DNA of 64,000 bases from Kaistia adipata DSM 17808 (lineage in GTDB: Bacteria; Pseudomonadota; Alphaproteobacteria; Rhizobiales; Kaistiaceae). The notes under the pieces were generated by a model, which did no database searches, was not told where the DNA came from, and saw only the letters and a program-made list of their open reading frames with translations. Below, piece after piece: positions 63,815-64,000 of this stretch (positions within the stretch are counted from its first letter, which is position 1; each line of letters opens with the position of its first letter). Location: the NCBI RefSeq assembly GCF_000423225.1, contig NZ_AUHO01000011.1, positions 1 through 64,000 of the forward strand. The letters are read 5' to 3'. The position numbers and the translations under genes are program-made.

Positions 63815-64000
63815 ATGTCGAGACTGCACAAGGCTTTTCTGGCAGCCGTTCTGGCCGCTGCAACCACCCTTCCCATGGCCACGACTGCGCAGGCCGCCGT
63901 CAAGACCGGCGTCCTGACCTGCCGCGTCGCCGCCGGTGTCGGCCTGGTGTTCGGCTCGCGCCGCAACGTCGAGTGTGATTTCCGCTCCAGCCGCGGCAAC
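63815..64000 (+). CDS. DUF992 family secreted protein, partial
   Basis: The first 62 codons of a gene run to the window end. The product has a Sec signal peptide (ending TTAQAAV) followed by the DUF992 start VKTGVLTCRVAAGVGLVFG and the second Cys in NVECDFR. DUF992 proteins are common in rhizobia and have no known function. The gene continues beyond the window. Confidence 0.82.
   Translation, partial: MSRLHKAFLAAVLAAATTLPMATTAQAAVKTGVLTCRVAAGVGLVFGSRRNVECDFRSSRGN

Overview
This window is a GC-rich stretch of an alphaproteobacterial chromosome, most likely Hyphomicrobiales (Rhizobiales). The reasons are a type 2 (Omp2b-like) porin, a gatC-gatA-chorismate mutase run, a guaB-MAPEG-rsmB-guaA neighbourhood, a DUF992 secreted protein, an ExoF-like export protein and a zinc-ribbon DinB. 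The genus cannot be fixed by reading alone. I recognised no rRNA, tRNA, CRISPR array, transposase or integrase. High GC produces long antisense open frames almost everywhere; they are left out.

Layout. 1-274: a pair of inverted REP-like palindromes. 275-8112: a catabolic and uptake locus. A leftward set encodes an alpha/beta hydrolase, an RraA-like protein and a split UxaA/SuyAB-type lyase. It diverges from a GntR/FCD regulator that is followed by a ribose-type ABC transporter. 8186-11490: a repeat-rich secreted protein, a porin with a long AT-rich leader, and a small TPR-like protein. 11742-16806: an orphan YjhX-type toxin homologue, chorismate mutase, GatA, GatC, DNA polymerase IV and two adjacent DUF1801 proteins. 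16932-18587: phosphoglucomutase.

18812-21492 is a lower-GC insert. It holds a Dcm/M.EcoRII-type cytosine methyltransferase with an N-terminal helix-turn-helix, an overlapping Vsr mismatch endonuclease, and a convergent protein joining an EcoRII-N-like (B3) DNA-binding domain to an HNH nuclease. I read this as a complete restriction-modification-repair module, probably for CCWGG-type sites. It is the most interesting part of the window.

21695-25897: two small secreted proteins, a SulP transporter, PPK2 and a cytosolic hypothetical. 26355-28738: an alkylation-repair operon (ada, a 2OG-Fe(II) oxygenase, ogt). 28749-30223: a MarR regulator divergent from an EamA transporter, with two perfect palindromes between them. 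30254-32545: DUF488 and a P1B-type metal ATPase. 32628-35275: metE preceded by a cobalamin riboswitch. 35386-40382: a YffB-like ArsC protein, an ExoF-like protein, a Gfo/Idh/MocA oxidoreductase and an ABC-F ATPase. 40597-44010: three short lipoproteins (one of the I78 inhibitor family), a winged-helix regulator and a secreted protein with a HEAAH motif.

44110-49544: GMP synthesis (guaA, guaB) with rsmB and a MAPEG protein between. 49859-52401: an orphan TupA-like ATP-grasp protein and a DHA2-type MFS exporter. 52452-58997: rlmE, a Ppx/GppA protein with a long basic N-terminus, a lytic transglycosylase, a VOC protein, a RecD-like helicase and a Tat-type L,D-transpeptidase. 59092-64000: glutamine-dependent NAD synthetase, a DODA-type dioxygenase, a TetR regulator divergent from an MFS transporter, and a DUF992 protein cut by the window end.
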